Notes under the pieces: generated by a model
The model's input: only the letters and a program-made list of their open reading frames with translations
Database searches by the model: none
What the model was told of the DNA's origin: nothing
Shown: piece by piece, positions 8,460 to 19,187 of the stretch
Numbering within the stretch: position 1 is the first letter of the stretch
How the letters are laid out: each line of letters begins with the position of its first letter
Translations under genes and position numbers: made by a program
DNA from: SHXO01 sp964523885
GTDB taxonomy: Bacteria; Pseudomonadota; Gammaproteobacteria; Burkholderiales; SHXO01
Length of the DNA: 64,000 bases
Direction: 5' to 3'
NCBI GenBank assembly: GCA_964523885.1
Contig: CAZFYX010000034.1
Location: 1 to 64,000, forward strand

Positions 8460-9626
8460 CTAGTACGACTTCGGCAACCCCAGCACCTTCTCGGCGATGA
8501 AGCACAGCACCAGCTGCTGGCTCACCGGCGCCAGGCGCGGAATCATCGCCTCGCGCAGATAGCGCTCGACGTGGTATTCCTTCGCGTAGCCCATCCCCCC
8601 ATGGGTGAGCACTGCAGTCTCGCACGCACGGTAGCAGGCTTCCGCGGCGAGGAACTTGGCCGCGTTGGCCTCCGCCCCGCACGCTGTGCCGCTGTCGTAC
8701 AGCGATGCGGCCTTGAGCATCATCAGGTTGGCCGCCTCGAGTTCCATCCAGCCGCGGGCCAGCGGGTGCTGGATCGCCTGGTTCTCCCCGATCGCGCGGT
8801 CGAACACCACGCGCTCCTTCGCATACGCGGCCGCGCGCGCCAGCGCGGCGCGGCCCAGGCCCACCGCCTCGGCGGCGAGCAGGACACGTTCGGGGTTGAG
8901 CCCGTGCAGGAGGTACTCGAAGCCGCGCCCCTCCTCTCCGATGCGGTCGGCGGCGGGTACGGGCAGCGACTCGATGAAGAGCAGGTTCGAGTCAACCGCG
9001 CTGCGGCCCATCTTGTCGATCTCGCGCACTTCGACGTAGCGGCGGTCGAGGTCGGTGTAGAACAGCGAAAGCCCATCCGTCGGCCGGGCGCCGGACCCGA
9101 ATGGCGCGGTGCGCGCCAGGATCAGGACTTTGTTCGCCACCTGCGCGGTCGAGGTCCAGACCTTCTGGCCGCGCAAGGTGTAGGTGTCGCCCTCGCGCCG
9201 GGCCGCGGTCTCGATGCGCGCCGTGTTGAGGCCCGCATTGGGCTCGGTCACGGCGAAGCAGGCGCGGTCCTCGCCGCGGATGAGCGGTGCCAGCCAGCGG
9301 CGCTTCTGCTCGTCGCTGCCGAACACGACCACCGGGTTGAGGCCAAAGATGTTCATGTGCACGGCGGAGGCCCCGCAGAAGCCGGCCCCCGACTCGCTGA
9401 TGGCCTGCATCATCAGCGCGGCTTCGGTGATGCCCAACCCGGCCCCGCCGAACTCCGCGGGCATCGCGATGCCCAGCCAGCCGGCCTGTGCGACGGCGGT
9501 GTGGAAGTCGTGCGGATATTCGCCGGTGCGATCACGCTCGAGCCAGTACTGCGCGTCGAAGCGGGCGCAGAGCGCCATGATGGCGTCGCGGATGGCGATC
9601 TGGTCCGGAGAGAGCGAGAAGTCCAC
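8460..9626 (-). CDS. Acyl-CoA dehydrogenase
   Basis: A 388-residue flavoenzyme that forms a trans-2,3 double bond in an acyl-CoA, passing electrons to ETF. All three domains are visible: N-terminal helices, the central CFAVTEPNAGLNT/GQKVWTSTAQ barrel, and the C-terminal helices with RVVFDRAIGENQAIQHPLA and THGGMGYAKEYHVER. The ORF starts with MDFSLSPDQIAIRDAI, a standard opening. It lies 6 bases downstream of the CoA-transferase stop, so they form a two-gene unit that probably activates and then oxidises the same acid. Confidence 0.92.
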   Translation of the reverse strand: MDFSLSPDQIAIRDAIMALCARFDAQYWLERDRTGEYPHDFHTAVAQAGWLGIAMPAEFGGAGLGITEAALMMQAISESGAGFCGASAVHMNIFGLNPVVVFGSDEQKRRWLAPLIRGEDRACFAVTEPNAGLNTARIETAARREGDTYTLRGQKVWTSTAQVANKVLILARTAPFGSGARPTDGLSLFYTDLDRRYVEVREIDKMGRSAVDSNLLFIESLPVPAADRIGEEGRGFEYLLHGLNPERVLLAAEAVGLGRAALARAAAYAKERVVFDRAIGENQAIQHPLARGWMELEAANLMMLKAASLYDSGTACGAEANAAKFLAAEACYRACETAVLTHGGMGYAKEYHVERYLREAMIPRLAPVSQQLVLCFIAEKVLGLPKSY

Positions 9627-9632
9627 GCCCGC

Positions 9633-10823
9633 CTAACCGAGCCTGGTCACGCCGCGCGCCGCCAGCTGCTCGATCTGCGTATCGCTGTAGCCCGCCTCGC
9701 GCAGCACTTCGGCCGAGTGCGCGCCGAGCGGCAACGCCGGCGCCGGCAGGTCCGGCTTCGACACCGACCAGTCGGTCGGCGTGCGCATCGCGCGCATGCG
9801 GCCCTCGGTCGGATGCTCCTCCGTCACGAAGAACCCGCTCTGGTTCAGGTGCGCGTCGGCGACCGTCTCTTCCGGCTTGTTCAGCCGCGCGAAGGGAATG
9901 TCGGCACGGTCGAGCAGCTCCATCCACTGCGCGCTGCTGCGCGTCTTCATGATGCCGGCCAGCACCTCGTACACCTCGTCGATGTGCTTGGCGCGCCGGC
10001 CGTGCGAGTTGAAGCGGGGATCGTCCCACAGCTCGGCGCGGCCGGTCGCCTCGAGGAAGCTCTTCCACTGCTTGTCGTTGTAGACCAGCACGCAGAGATA
10101 GCCGTCGCTGGTCGCGTACGGGCGACGGTGCGCCAGGCGCGGGTAACCGGTCGGACCGATCGCCGGGTCCCACGACAGCCCGGCCAGGTGATCGCCGAGC
10201 ACGAAGTGGGTGATGCTCTCGAACATCGGCACCTCCACCGACTGCCCCTGTCCAGAGCGCTCGCGCTGGAACAGCGCCGCGGTGACCGCATAGACCACGT
10301 GCAGACCGGTGACGCGGTCGGCGAGGTTCACCGGGACGTAGCGCGGCGCATCGGCACCTTCGCGCGAGACCAGCCAGGGCAGCCCGGTCGCGCCCTGGAT
10401 CAGGTCGTCGTACGCCGCGCGTCCCGCATAGGGTCCGCGTTCGGAATAGCCGTAGCAGCCGACGTAGACCAGGCGCGGGTTGACCGCGCGCACGTCGTCG
10501 TAGGCGAGCTTGAGGCGGGCCATGGCGGACGGCCGCACGTTGTAGACCAGGGCATCGGCGCCGGGCACCAGGCGCATCAGCGCCTCGCGGCCCTCGGGCT
10601 GCTTCAGGTCGAGCACGACCGAGCGCTTGCCCCGGTTCAGGTTGATGTAGAGGTGGCCCATGCCCGCGTTCCGCAACGGGCCGACATGGCGCATGTTGTC
10701 GCCTTCGTGGGTCTCGATCTTGATCACATCGGCGCCCAGCTCGGCGAGGATCTGGGTGGCGAAGGGCCCCATCACCACGGTGGTGAGGTCGAGGATGCGT
10801 ACGCCGTGCAGCGGTCCGGGCAT
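9633..10823 (-). CDS. CaiB/BaiF-family CoA-transferase (type III)
   Basis: A 396-residue class III CoA-transferase. The start (LHGVRILDLTTVVMGPFAT) and the following LAELGADVIKIE are diagnostic, as is the LNRGKRSVVLDLK segment. These enzymes move CoA between carboxylic acids through an aspartyl anhydride. It is the first gene of the leftward catabolic cluster; the acyl-CoA dehydrogenase follows after 6 bases. The donor and acceptor acids are not predictable. Its promoter must lie in the 125 bases shared with the divergent heat shock gene. Confidence 0.92.
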   Translation of the reverse strand: MPGPLHGVRILDLTTVVMGPFATQILAELGADVIKIETHEGDNMRHVGPLRNAGMGHLYINLNRGKRSVVLDLKQPEGREALMRLVPGADALVYNVRPSAMARLKLAYDDVRAVNPRLVYVGCYGYSERGPYAGRAAYDDLIQGATGLPWLVSREGADAPRYVPVNLADRVTGLHVVYAVTAALFQRERSGQGQSVEVPMFESITHFVLGDHLAGLSWDPAIGPTGYPRLAHRRPYATSDGYLCVLVYNDKQWKSFLEATGRAELWDDPRFNSHGRRAKHIDEVYEVLAGIMKTRSSAQWMELLDRADIPFARLNKPEETVADAHLNQSGFFVTEEHPTEGRMRAMRTPTDWSVSKPDLPAPALPLGAHSAEVLREAGYSDTQIEQLAARGVTRLG

Positions 10824-10948
10824 TCGTGGTTCCGGCTGGGAGGACGGGAAAGCTCGCTATTCTAGCCGCACATCGCCCTGCCGCCCCGCTCGGGTATCGC
10901 GCTTGCCGCTCTCCGCTTCCCCCTGACGCACTTGTGAAGGAGCGAGCC

Positions 10949-11662
10949 ATGGCAGAGCAGAATCCCCAGACCGGTACTACTTCGGCGCAGGACACGGCGC
11001 GCAACCAGGCCATGCAGGCCAACGAGACGCAGGCCGACGCCGGCAGGCGCGGCACCCAGGGCGCGGCGGGATCGACCGGCAGCGGCGCGGGATCCACGTA
11101 CCAGGGCAGCAGTGGCCAGGGCACACAGGGCGCTGGCGCCATGACCGGCAGCAGCGGCTCGCGCAGCATGGGCCAGCCAGGCGCCACCTGGCCGGGCAGC
11201 TGGGGCGCGGCCCCGTTCGGCATGCTGAGCCGCATGTTCGACGAGATGGACCGCTTCTTCGATGAACTCGGCTTCGGACGACGGCTGCTGCCGCGCCCGC
11301 GCGTGGTCGGCGAGCGCCAGATGCAGCGCGCCATGGGCGCGCTGTGGTCGCCCCAGATCGAAGTCTCGGAACGCGACGGGCAGCTGGTGATCTGCGCCGA
11401 CCTCCCCGGCCTGCGCAAGGAGGACGTGAAGGTCGAGCTCGCCGACGATGCGCTCACCATCCAGGGCGAGCGCCAGGAACAGCGCGAAGGGCGCGGCTAC
11501 AGCGAGCGCACCTACGGCAGCTTCTATCGCACGGTCCCGCTGCCGGAGGGCATCAACACCGATGGCGCACAGGCGAAGTTCCAGGACGGCGTGCTCGAAG
11601 TGAGCATCCCGATGCCCAAACGCGAGCAACAGCAGAAGAACAAGCAGCTGGAGATCCGGTGA
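10949..11662 (+). CDS. Small heat shock protein (Hsp20) with a long low-complexity N-terminus
   Basis: A 237-residue sHSP, longer than the usual ~150. Residues 1-95 are rich in Gly, Ser, Thr and Gln and look disordered. A short LSRMFDEMDRFFDELGFGRRL segment then leads into the alpha-crystallin domain (about residues 130-225), with the conserved CADLPGLRKEDVKVEL and the FYRTVPLP strand. ATG 10949 has GAAGGAG at 10936-10942. The protein should hold unfolded proteins in a refoldable state. A divergent CoA-transferase lies upstream, and a small Pro-rich gene overlaps its stop codon (GTGA). Confidence 0.9.
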   Translation: MAEQNPQTGTTSAQDTARNQAMQANETQADAGRRGTQGAAGSTGSGAGSTYQGSSGQGTQGAGAMTGSSGSRSMGQPGATWPGSWGAAPFGMLSRMFDEMDRFFDELGFGRRLLPRPRVVGERQMQRAMGALWSPQIEVSERDGQLVICADLPGLRKEDVKVELADDALTIQGERQEQREGRGYSERTYGSFYRTVPLPEGINTDGAQAKFQDGVLEVSIPMPKREQQQKNKQLEIR

Positions 11663-11889
11663 GAGCCGCGGAGACCGCGGCAACGGGCCGGCCAGCGGAC
11701 GGGCAGCCTTGGCGGCATGCCCATCGCGACCCGCCGGTGCCACCGGTGCCCGATGACGACCCGGGCGAGGAGCCGACACAGCCCCCGATGCCGCCCGGGA
11801 CGCCGTTCCCGGGCCGCCCGCAGGTCGATCCCCCGATCGGACCGCCGGGCGAGCCGCTGCGGCCGCCGCCCAATGTGATCACCGCATAG
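11659..11889 (+). CDS. Small proline-rich protein, coupled to the sHSP gene
   Basis: A possible 76-residue protein starting at GTG 11659, which overlaps the heat shock stop as GTGA, the usual arrangement for translational coupling. The sequence is rich in Pro, Gly and Asp (PPVPDDDPGEEPTQPPMPPG), with no membrane segment or known domain. Codon use has high G/C in third positions like its neighbours. I do not recognise the family. It may be a disordered partner of the chaperone; the main doubt is whether it is translated at all. Confidence 0.5.
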   Translation: MRAAETAATGRPADGQPWRHAHRDPPVPPVPDDDPGEEPTQPPMPPGTPFPGRPQVDPPIGPPGEPLRPPPNVITA

Positions 11890-11971
11890 GGCCACGAGGC
11901 AAGCGCGGGCCTGCTCGGGCCCGGCCTGCACGGTCCGGCGGGGGCGGCTGGCCGGGCGCCGGGCGTCCTGG

Positions 11972-12904
11972 TCAGCCCGCGGCCTGCTCCGGCACGCGCT
12001 TCATCAGCACATCGACCGCCTGGACCGGCGCCAGGGCCAGGGGCGGCGCAGAGCCGTCCTTGTTGCGGCCGGGATAGAGCGTCACGTGCGGATAGGGGAT
12101 CTCGATCCCGGCGGCGTCGAACGCCGCCTTCAGCCGCCGCAGATACTCGCGCTTGACGTTCCACTGCTCGATCGGCATCACCTTGAAGCGCACGCGCAGG
12201 ATCACCGCCGATTCGTCCCAGCGCTCGACCCCGACCACCTCGACCGGCTCGCGGATCTTCGGACCGAACACCGCATCGCCACGCATTGCCTCGGCCACGC
12301 GCTGCATGACCTGCAGCGCCTCCTCCACGTCCTCGCGGTAGGCCACGCCGGCGTCCACCACCGCGTAGGCGTAGTCGAGGGTGAAGTTCGACACCACCGC
12401 GATGCTCCCGTTGGGTACGAAGTGGACGTTGCCGTCATAGTCCCGCAGCCGGACGTAGCGCAGCGTCACCTCCTCCACCAGCCCGGACTTGCCGCCCACC
12501 TCCACCACGTCCCCGAGGCGGACCTGGTTCTCCAGCAGGATGAACAGGCCGGAGAAGAAATCCTTCACCAGGCTCTGCGCACCAAAGCCCACCGCGATGC
12601 CGACCACGCCGGCGGCGCCGAGGATCGGCGCGATCGACAGTCCCAGCTCGGCCAGCACGAGCATCCCGGCCACCAGGCCGATCACGACCGCGCTGACGTA
12701 GCGGAACACCCGCGCGATCGTATCCACCCGCTTCGCGTGCTCGGAGGAGGCCACGCGCTCGCGCATGTACATGCGGATCGTCCGGATTCCGCGCTGCGCC
12801 ACGCGGATCATGATCCAGGCGAGGATCAGGATCATCACGATATGACCGGCGACCCGCAGGCTCGGCAGCCATTCCCGCCAGTCCAGTTGACCGAGAAACT
12901 CCAT
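11972..12904 (-). CDS. MscS-family mechanosensitive ion channel
   Basis: A 310-residue channel of the small-conductance type. Three hydrophobic segments are visible (about residues 17-38, 68-90 and 95-115). The third continues into the pore-lining GAAGVVGIAVGFGAQSLVKDFFSG, the hallmark of the family, and the beta domain follows (LENQVRLGDVVEVGGKSG, FVPNGSIAVVSNF). The channel opens when membrane tension rises and releases solutes after osmotic downshock. It sits beside the trehalose synthesis genes, on the same strand and 43 bases downstream of otsB, which makes sense: both deal with osmotic change. A second MscS protein is encoded at 18093. Confidence 0.92.
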   Translation of the reverse strand: MEFLGQLDWREWLPSLRVAGHIVMILILAWIMIRVAQRGIRTIRMYMRERVASSEHAKRVDTIARVFRYVSAVVIGLVAGMLVLAELGLSIAPILGAAGVVGIAVGFGAQSLVKDFFSGLFILLENQVRLGDVVEVGGKSGLVEEVTLRYVRLRDYDGNVHFVPNGSIAVVSNFTLDYAYAVVDAGVAYREDVEEALQVMQRVAEAMRGDAVFGPKIREPVEVVGVERWDESAVILRVRFKVMPIEQWNVKREYLRRLKAAFDAAGIEIPYPHVTLYPGRNKDGSAPPLALAPVQAVDVLMKRVPEQAAG

Positions 12905-12947
12905 ACCGTCCTCCCTTGCGTTGCGGAATCGTCCGAGGCGCGACGAG

Positions 12948-13660
12948 CTAGCGTGAAGAGGCGAGCCAGCGCTGCACGGCGTTGACGTCCGGCAGGCGCA
13001 CGCGGGCGCAGGTCTCGCCCGCCCCTACCTTCACCGAGCAACCACCCATCCGGTTGACCTCGGCGAAACCGTACTCGTCGGTCACGTCATCGCCGGCGAA
13101 GACCGGGAGGCGGCCCCGGAACGGCGCTTCGGACATGAACTGAGCGATCGCCACGCCCTTGTCGACGCCCGTGGGCTTCAGCTCGAACACCATCTTCCCC
13201 TCCAGCAGCTGCACCGCAGGACCGAGCGCTGCAGCGAGTCCCTGCATCTCGGCGCGCACGCGCTCTTCCAGCGCCGGGACCAGCCGGTAGTGCAGCGCCA
13301 GGCTGGCGCCCTTGTCCTCGAAGATCAACCCGGGATGCGCGGCGGTGAAGTCGGCGAGCTGCTGCGCGGCTGCGGGCGGCGCGGGCGCCGCGTAGGTGTG
13401 CAGCATGCCTCGCGCATCCCGGCGCTCGCCGCCATGCTGGCCGGCGAGCGGCAACACGAGGGGCGCCAGCAAGGCATCGAGTTCGCGCACCGAGCGGCCG
13501 CTGATCAACGCCAGGGCACCCTCGAGCCGGGCATGCAGACGCCCGATCTCGGCGATCAGCCCATCGTCCACGCGAACGTCCTGGGGGCGCTCGGCGATGT
13601 GGAGCAGCGTACCGTCGACGTCCAGGAACAGCGCGCAGCGCGCGTCCACCAGCGGCGGGG

Positions 13661-13664
<4 letters not shown>
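12948..13664 (-). CDS. otsB: Trehalose-6-phosphate phosphatase
   Basis: A 238-residue HAD-superfamily phosphatase that releases trehalose from trehalose 6-phosphate. The nucleophile motif is FLDVDGTLL with Asp15 and Asp17; ALISGRS is the second motif; the metal-binding FAGDDVTDEYGF lies near residue 190. A conserved KMVFELKPTGVDKG precedes it. Length matches the bacterial OtsB family. The ATG overlaps the otsA stop by 4 bases (ATGA), so the two are one operon with otsA first. Confidence 0.95.
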
Positions 13665-15907
<2,243 letters not shown>

Positions 15908-16275
15908 GCTTGGCTCCTCGTGGAGTCATGTGTGCCGATTTCGACCGATCGCGCGGCCCTGTCCCGCCGACGGCTTGCCCCTAGCGAGACTCTGATCAAT
16001 GGGATGCGGTGTGCGTTCGTTCCGCCGGCTCTCGATCGGCACCGGTTCCTCCCACGAAGGCAAGTCAGATGGCCCGCCGCAGACCGCCTCGGCCCTGCAT
16101 GACGAGCAGGCACTTCCTTAAGTGACCTGCATGGCGGAGAAAAGTTCATGCCATCGGTGTGGGAAGCCTAAAACTGGCTGCTTATACATGCCTCCACCAT
16201 ACGACCGCATCCACCCGGACTCATGCTGAGGCCGGCGGAGGCAGGCCCGACGCCGCGGCGCGGCGCACGCCGGCC
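15908..16275. other. Intergenic region upstream of otsA, mostly featureless
   Basis: No known gene is recognisable in these 368 bases. It should contain the otsA promoter (leftward). The only candidate is a 23-codon leftward reading frame at 16118-16189 with a good ribosome binding site, listed separately. No remnant of a larger gene could be read in any of the six frames. Confidence 0.5.
16118..16189 (-). CDS. Candidate microprotein of 23 residues
   Basis: ATG at 16189 is preceded by GGTGGAGGC, a strong ribosome binding site with good spacing, and the frame runs 23 codons to TAA. The product (MYKQPVLGFPHRWHELFSAM and three more residues) has aromatic and His residues and no membrane segment. 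A/T-richer codons than the neighbours are used. It could be a leader peptide for otsA, which starts 211 bases further along the same strand, or chance. I know no family for it. Confidence 0.3.
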   Translation of the reverse strand: MYKQPVLGFPHRWHELFSAMQVT

Positions 16276-16554
16276 TCATCCTCCGCGGGTCATCGGCCGG
16301 CGCCGCAGCGATCCGATCAGGTAGCCCACCAGCAGCGACACTGCGGCGGCGGCTGCCACCACGCGCCATGGCCGCTGGTGCGCGTAACGCTGCGCCCGGT
16401 AGGCAGTCGACCGGGCTTCGATACGCAAGTCGTCCCGCATCCGGGAGAGACGGCTGCGCGCGCTCCGCCAGCCGGGCCCCGTCATTCCGCGCAACCGCTC
16501 GGTCAGCTTGCGCACCTGGTCGGACGCTGGCGAACGCCCGGCGTCATCGCTCAT
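16276..16554 (-). CDS. Small tail-anchored membrane protein (DUF883/ElaB-YqjD-like)
   Basis: A 92-residue protein from ATG 16554 (98 if ATG 16572 is used). A charged helical part (VRKLTERLRG, RSRLSRMRDDLRIEA) precedes a single C-terminal membrane helix (VVAAAAAVSLLVGYLIGSL) and an Arg-rich tail. This order is that of the ElaB/YqjD/DUF883 family, inner-membrane proteins linked to ribosome binding and stationary phase in E. coli. The match is by layout rather than by strong motif. It lies upstream of otsA on the same strand. Confidence 0.6.
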   Translation of the reverse strand: MSDDAGRSPASDQVRKLTERLRGMTGPGWRSARSRLSRMRDDLRIEARSTAYRAQRYAHQRPWRVVAAAAAVSLLVGYLIGSLRRRPMTRGG

Positions 16555-16863
16555 CGCGGGGTCGGAAGGCATCGAGGATCCTCACGAGGTAAGGGCAGCC
16601 GTTCTTCGGAAGGTCGGGTTGCGGCAAGCGTTGTGCCCTGCATCCACCCTCCAGTGGTGCATCCATGAGACAGCCGCCTGCAGTTCCTGCCATCCTTGGC
16701 AGCAATTTCTACAACACGATCGTCCGGGGCTGCGTTTGCGGCGCGTCCGGGCGGGAAAGCCGAGCGCGAACAAGCAGGTACCGCGCGCCTCGGGCCCTCC
16801 CCCAAAGGCACGCAGGTTGCGATGACCAAGGGCACTCAGTCATAACACCTCTTGGAGGCAAGC

Positions 16864-17499
16864 ATGAACCGCAAGCTGAACGCTAAGATCGCCATCGGCG
16901 CCATCGCCGCCGCCCTCGCCGCACCTGCCTTCGCGCAGGACTCCACGCCCTGGTGGCAGCCGCACTGGCTCACGCGCTGGATTCCGGCGCACACCAACAC
17001 CATCGACACGATCAACGGCAACGATTTCCGGGACAACCGCGACTCCACGATTTCGCGCAACGACGTGCCGTTGAACCAGACCACGCTCATGAACGAGCCG
17101 CGGGAACAGTATCACGGCAACACGCAGCGCGACCCCGGCTCCGCCGACAGCTGGCACAGCTCCGCCGCACCGGTGGGCGGCACCGCGCTTCCGGCGACCG
17201 CGGTCGCAGAGAATCGCACCCCTCCGGCTGCGAATCAGATGAGCAGGACGGAGGTCGACGAGATTGCGCAACGCAATGAGATGATCGTCAACTCGGCCCC
17301 CGAACCATCGGTTGCAGCCAAGAGCGACTTGGGGCAACCAGCCCAGATCGACAGCGACGATGTGACTGCCCGCAATACAGGCGGCGTACAGGGTGTGCAT
17401 GACGGCATCAACCAGGATGTCTACACCGGTGTCGAGGGCGCAGGGGGAACCAGCGCCATGAGCGCCGGGCGTGACGGCGAGGAGATCATGACCCAGTAA
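16864..17499 (+). CDS. Exported protein of unknown function
   Basis: A 211-residue protein with a clear signal peptide (residues 1-21, cleavage after APAFA). The mature part begins with a Trp-rich patch (PWWQPHWLTRW) and continues as a polar, Asn/Asp/Thr-rich sequence without cysteines or membrane segments; it looks mostly disordered. ATG 16864 is served by GGAGG at 16853-16857. A strong terminator follows at 17520, so it is a single-gene unit. I do not recognise the family. The setting among stress and envelope genes suggests a periplasmic role under stress, but this is only inference. Confidence 0.75.
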   Translation: MNRKLNAKIAIGAIAAALAAPAFAQDSTPWWQPHWLTRWIPAHTNTIDTINGNDFRDNRDSTISRNDVPLNQTTLMNEPREQYHGNTQRDPGSADSWHSSAAPVGGTALPATAVAENRTPPAANQMSRTEVDEIAQRNEMIVNSAPEPSVAAKSDLGQPAQIDSDDVTARNTGGVQGVHDGINQDVYTGVEGAGGTSAMSAGRDGEEIMTQ

Positions 17500-17519
17500 C
17501 CCAAGGTGCCGGGCCCGAG

Positions 17520-17545
17520 GGGCGGCGCAGGCCGCCCTTTCTTTT
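17520..17545 (+). terminator. Rho-independent terminator after the exported-protein gene
   Basis: Perfect 7-base stem GGGCGGC (17520-17526) and GCCGCCC (17531-17537), loop GCAG, followed at once by TTTCTTTT (17538-17545). It lies 21 bases past the stop codon at 17499. Confidence 0.85.
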
Positions 17546-17549
17546 GTTC

Positions 17550-17867
17550 GCCGCGCAGACCCCGCGCATCGTCGGCACCGTCGAGACGATCCTGCGCGAG
17601 GTGAGCGCCGACGCCTTCGTGCAGCGCCGTCACGACCAGACCGACGACGGCCTGCCGGAGGTGGCACCGTCTGGCTGGCAATGCGCTGTGCGCGCTGGGC
17701 CCGCGGCGGAGGCGCTGCGCACCTGAGCGCGCGCTGGGTGCGTCCAACGACCTGGGCCTCCTGGCCGGAAAATACGATACGGGGGCAGGCGCCTGCGCGG
17801 TCACTTTCCGCAGGCCTCCTCGCACCTGGCCCAGATCAAGAGTGCGCGTCTGCTGGAGCGGGGCTAG
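17550..17867 (+). pseudogene. Decayed C-terminus of a GH15 glucoamylase-like glycoside hydrolase
   Basis: No open frame spans this stretch, but pieces in successive frames read as the end of a GH15 protein. First RIVGTVETILREVSADAFV followed by a TDDGLPE segment, then (one base lost) WLA-ALCALG, then ALGASNDLGLLAGKYDTGA, and finally PQASSHLAQIKSARLLERG ending at TAG 17865-17867. These match, in order, the GH15 C-terminal segments around DGLPG, the FWLA-ALAL helix, NDLGLLAEEYD and NFPQAFSHLALI. At least three indels separate them. GH15 genes commonly sit between otsB and otsA in proteobacteria, which fits the trehalose genes and second otsA remnant nearby. Confidence 0.8.
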
Positions 17868-18092
17868 ACGCGGCGTGCGGGCGGCCGGGGGCGGGGCCTG
17901 CCGGGATGGAGTCGATACCTGCTCGCGTTCGCGGGATGCTCAGCGCTGCGGCCGGCAGCCGCGCTGTATCGAGGATGGTTCGATCGGTTGCGCTGTGACG
18001 TTCGCACTCATCGGTCTGCACCTCGTCTGGCTCCCTCTGCGGTTGGGCAGGAACAGGCTTTGCGCCTCTGTGGGAGCGCCGGTTCGCACGCC

Positions 18093-19091
18093 ATGGACAA
18101 CGTCTTCGCACTGGTCGGGCCCAAGAGCACCTTGCAGATCTTCGGCATCAATCTCGTAGGCGTCAACGCCGAGAACGGGACGAAGCTGCTGGTGACCGTC
18201 GGCTTCGTCGCACTCGTCTGGACCGCCAGCTGGACACTGCAAGGTCTGCTGCGCCTCGTCGTCAAGGGCCGCGGAGGCAAGCGCGTGGCGTTCTGGTCGC
18301 GCCAGGGCGTGAAGCTGGTCAGCGCGATCCTGATCATCCTCGGCGTCGTTTCCATCTGGTTTGACGATCCCACCAGGCTCGCCACGGCGCTGGGCCTGGT
18401 GACCGCCGGCCTCGCCTTCGCGCTGCAGCGAGTCGTGACCGCACTCGCCGGGTACTTCGTGATCCTGCGCGGACGTACCTTCAATGTCGGCGATCGCATT
18501 ACCATGGGCGGTGTGCGCGGTGACGTCATCGCACTCGACTTCACTCAGACCACCATCATGGAAATGGGACAGCCGCCGGCGGTCCAAAACGCGGATCCCG
18601 CAATGTGGGTGCGCAGCCGTCAGTACACCGGACGCGTGGTGACGGTAAGCAACGCCCGCGTGTTCGAGGAACCGGTCTTCAACTACTCGCGCGAGTTCCC
18701 CTACATCTGGGAGGAGATGGTCTTTCCCATCACCTATGGTTCCGACCGGGACAGCGCCGAGGCAATCCTCCTCGACACCGCGCACCGGCATACGATACGC
18801 ACCAGCGAGCTGAGCGAGGAGTCGATGCGCGAGATGCAACGGCGCTACTTCGTCGAGGGCGCGCCGATGCAGCCGCGGGTCTACTACCGTCTCACCGACA
18901 ATTGGCTCGAGCTGACCGTCCGCTTCATCGCCCGGACCCATGGAGTCCGCGAATTGAAGGATCGCATGAGCCGCGAGATTCTCGATGCGTTCGACCGGGC
19001 CCGGATCTCTTTCGGCGCGTCCACCATCGAGATCACGGGACTGCCAGCCTTGCGCATCGAGCGCGGGCGCGCACCGCAGGAGCAGGGATAA
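18093..19091 (+). CDS. MscS-family mechanosensitive channel (second copy)
   Basis: A 332-residue membrane protein. Hydrophobic segments lie at about residues 30-50, 73-90 and 96-125; the last one (TALGLVTAGLAFALQRVVTA) is followed by AGYFVILRGRTFNVGDRI and GDVIALDF, which is the MscS pore-to-beta-domain transition. The pore helix lacks the Gly/Ala regularity of the channel at 11972, so the two are distant paralogues. The C-terminal half is hydrophilic and cytoplasmic. ATG 18093 has GGAGCG upstream at 18073-18078. The DUF421 gene follows 96 bases downstream on the same strand. Confidence 0.85.
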   Translation: MDNVFALVGPKSTLQIFGINLVGVNAENGTKLLVTVGFVALVWTASWTLQGLLRLVVKGRGGKRVAFWSRQGVKLVSAILIILGVVSIWFDDPTRLATALGLVTAGLAFALQRVVTALAGYFVILRGRTFNVGDRITMGGVRGDVIALDFTQTTIMEMGQPPAVQNADPAMWVRSRQYTGRVVTVSNARVFEEPVFNYSREFPYIWEEMVFPITYGSDRDSAEAILLDTAHRHTIRTSELSEESMREMQRRYFVEGAPMQPRVYYRLTDNWLELTVRFIARTHGVRELKDRMSREILDAFDRARISFGASTIEITGLPALRIERGRAPQEQG

Positions 19092-19187
19092 GGCAACTCA
19101 TGTGTGCCTCGTCGGAGATCAGAAATTGCCGGTGCCTGCCGGCAGGTGGGCTGCACTGCCGACGTACCCACCGACGGAGGACGACAG

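Noticed and set aside
8571..10865. A 764-codon rightward open frame across the acyl-CoA dehydrogenase and CoA-transferase genes
   Set aside because: Antisense to two well-identified enzymes, no domain, composition of a shadow frame.
16696..16721. A TTGGCA box with nearby TACAAC as promoter of the 16864 gene
   Set aside because: Spacing of 8 bases is far too short for a sigma-70 promoter.
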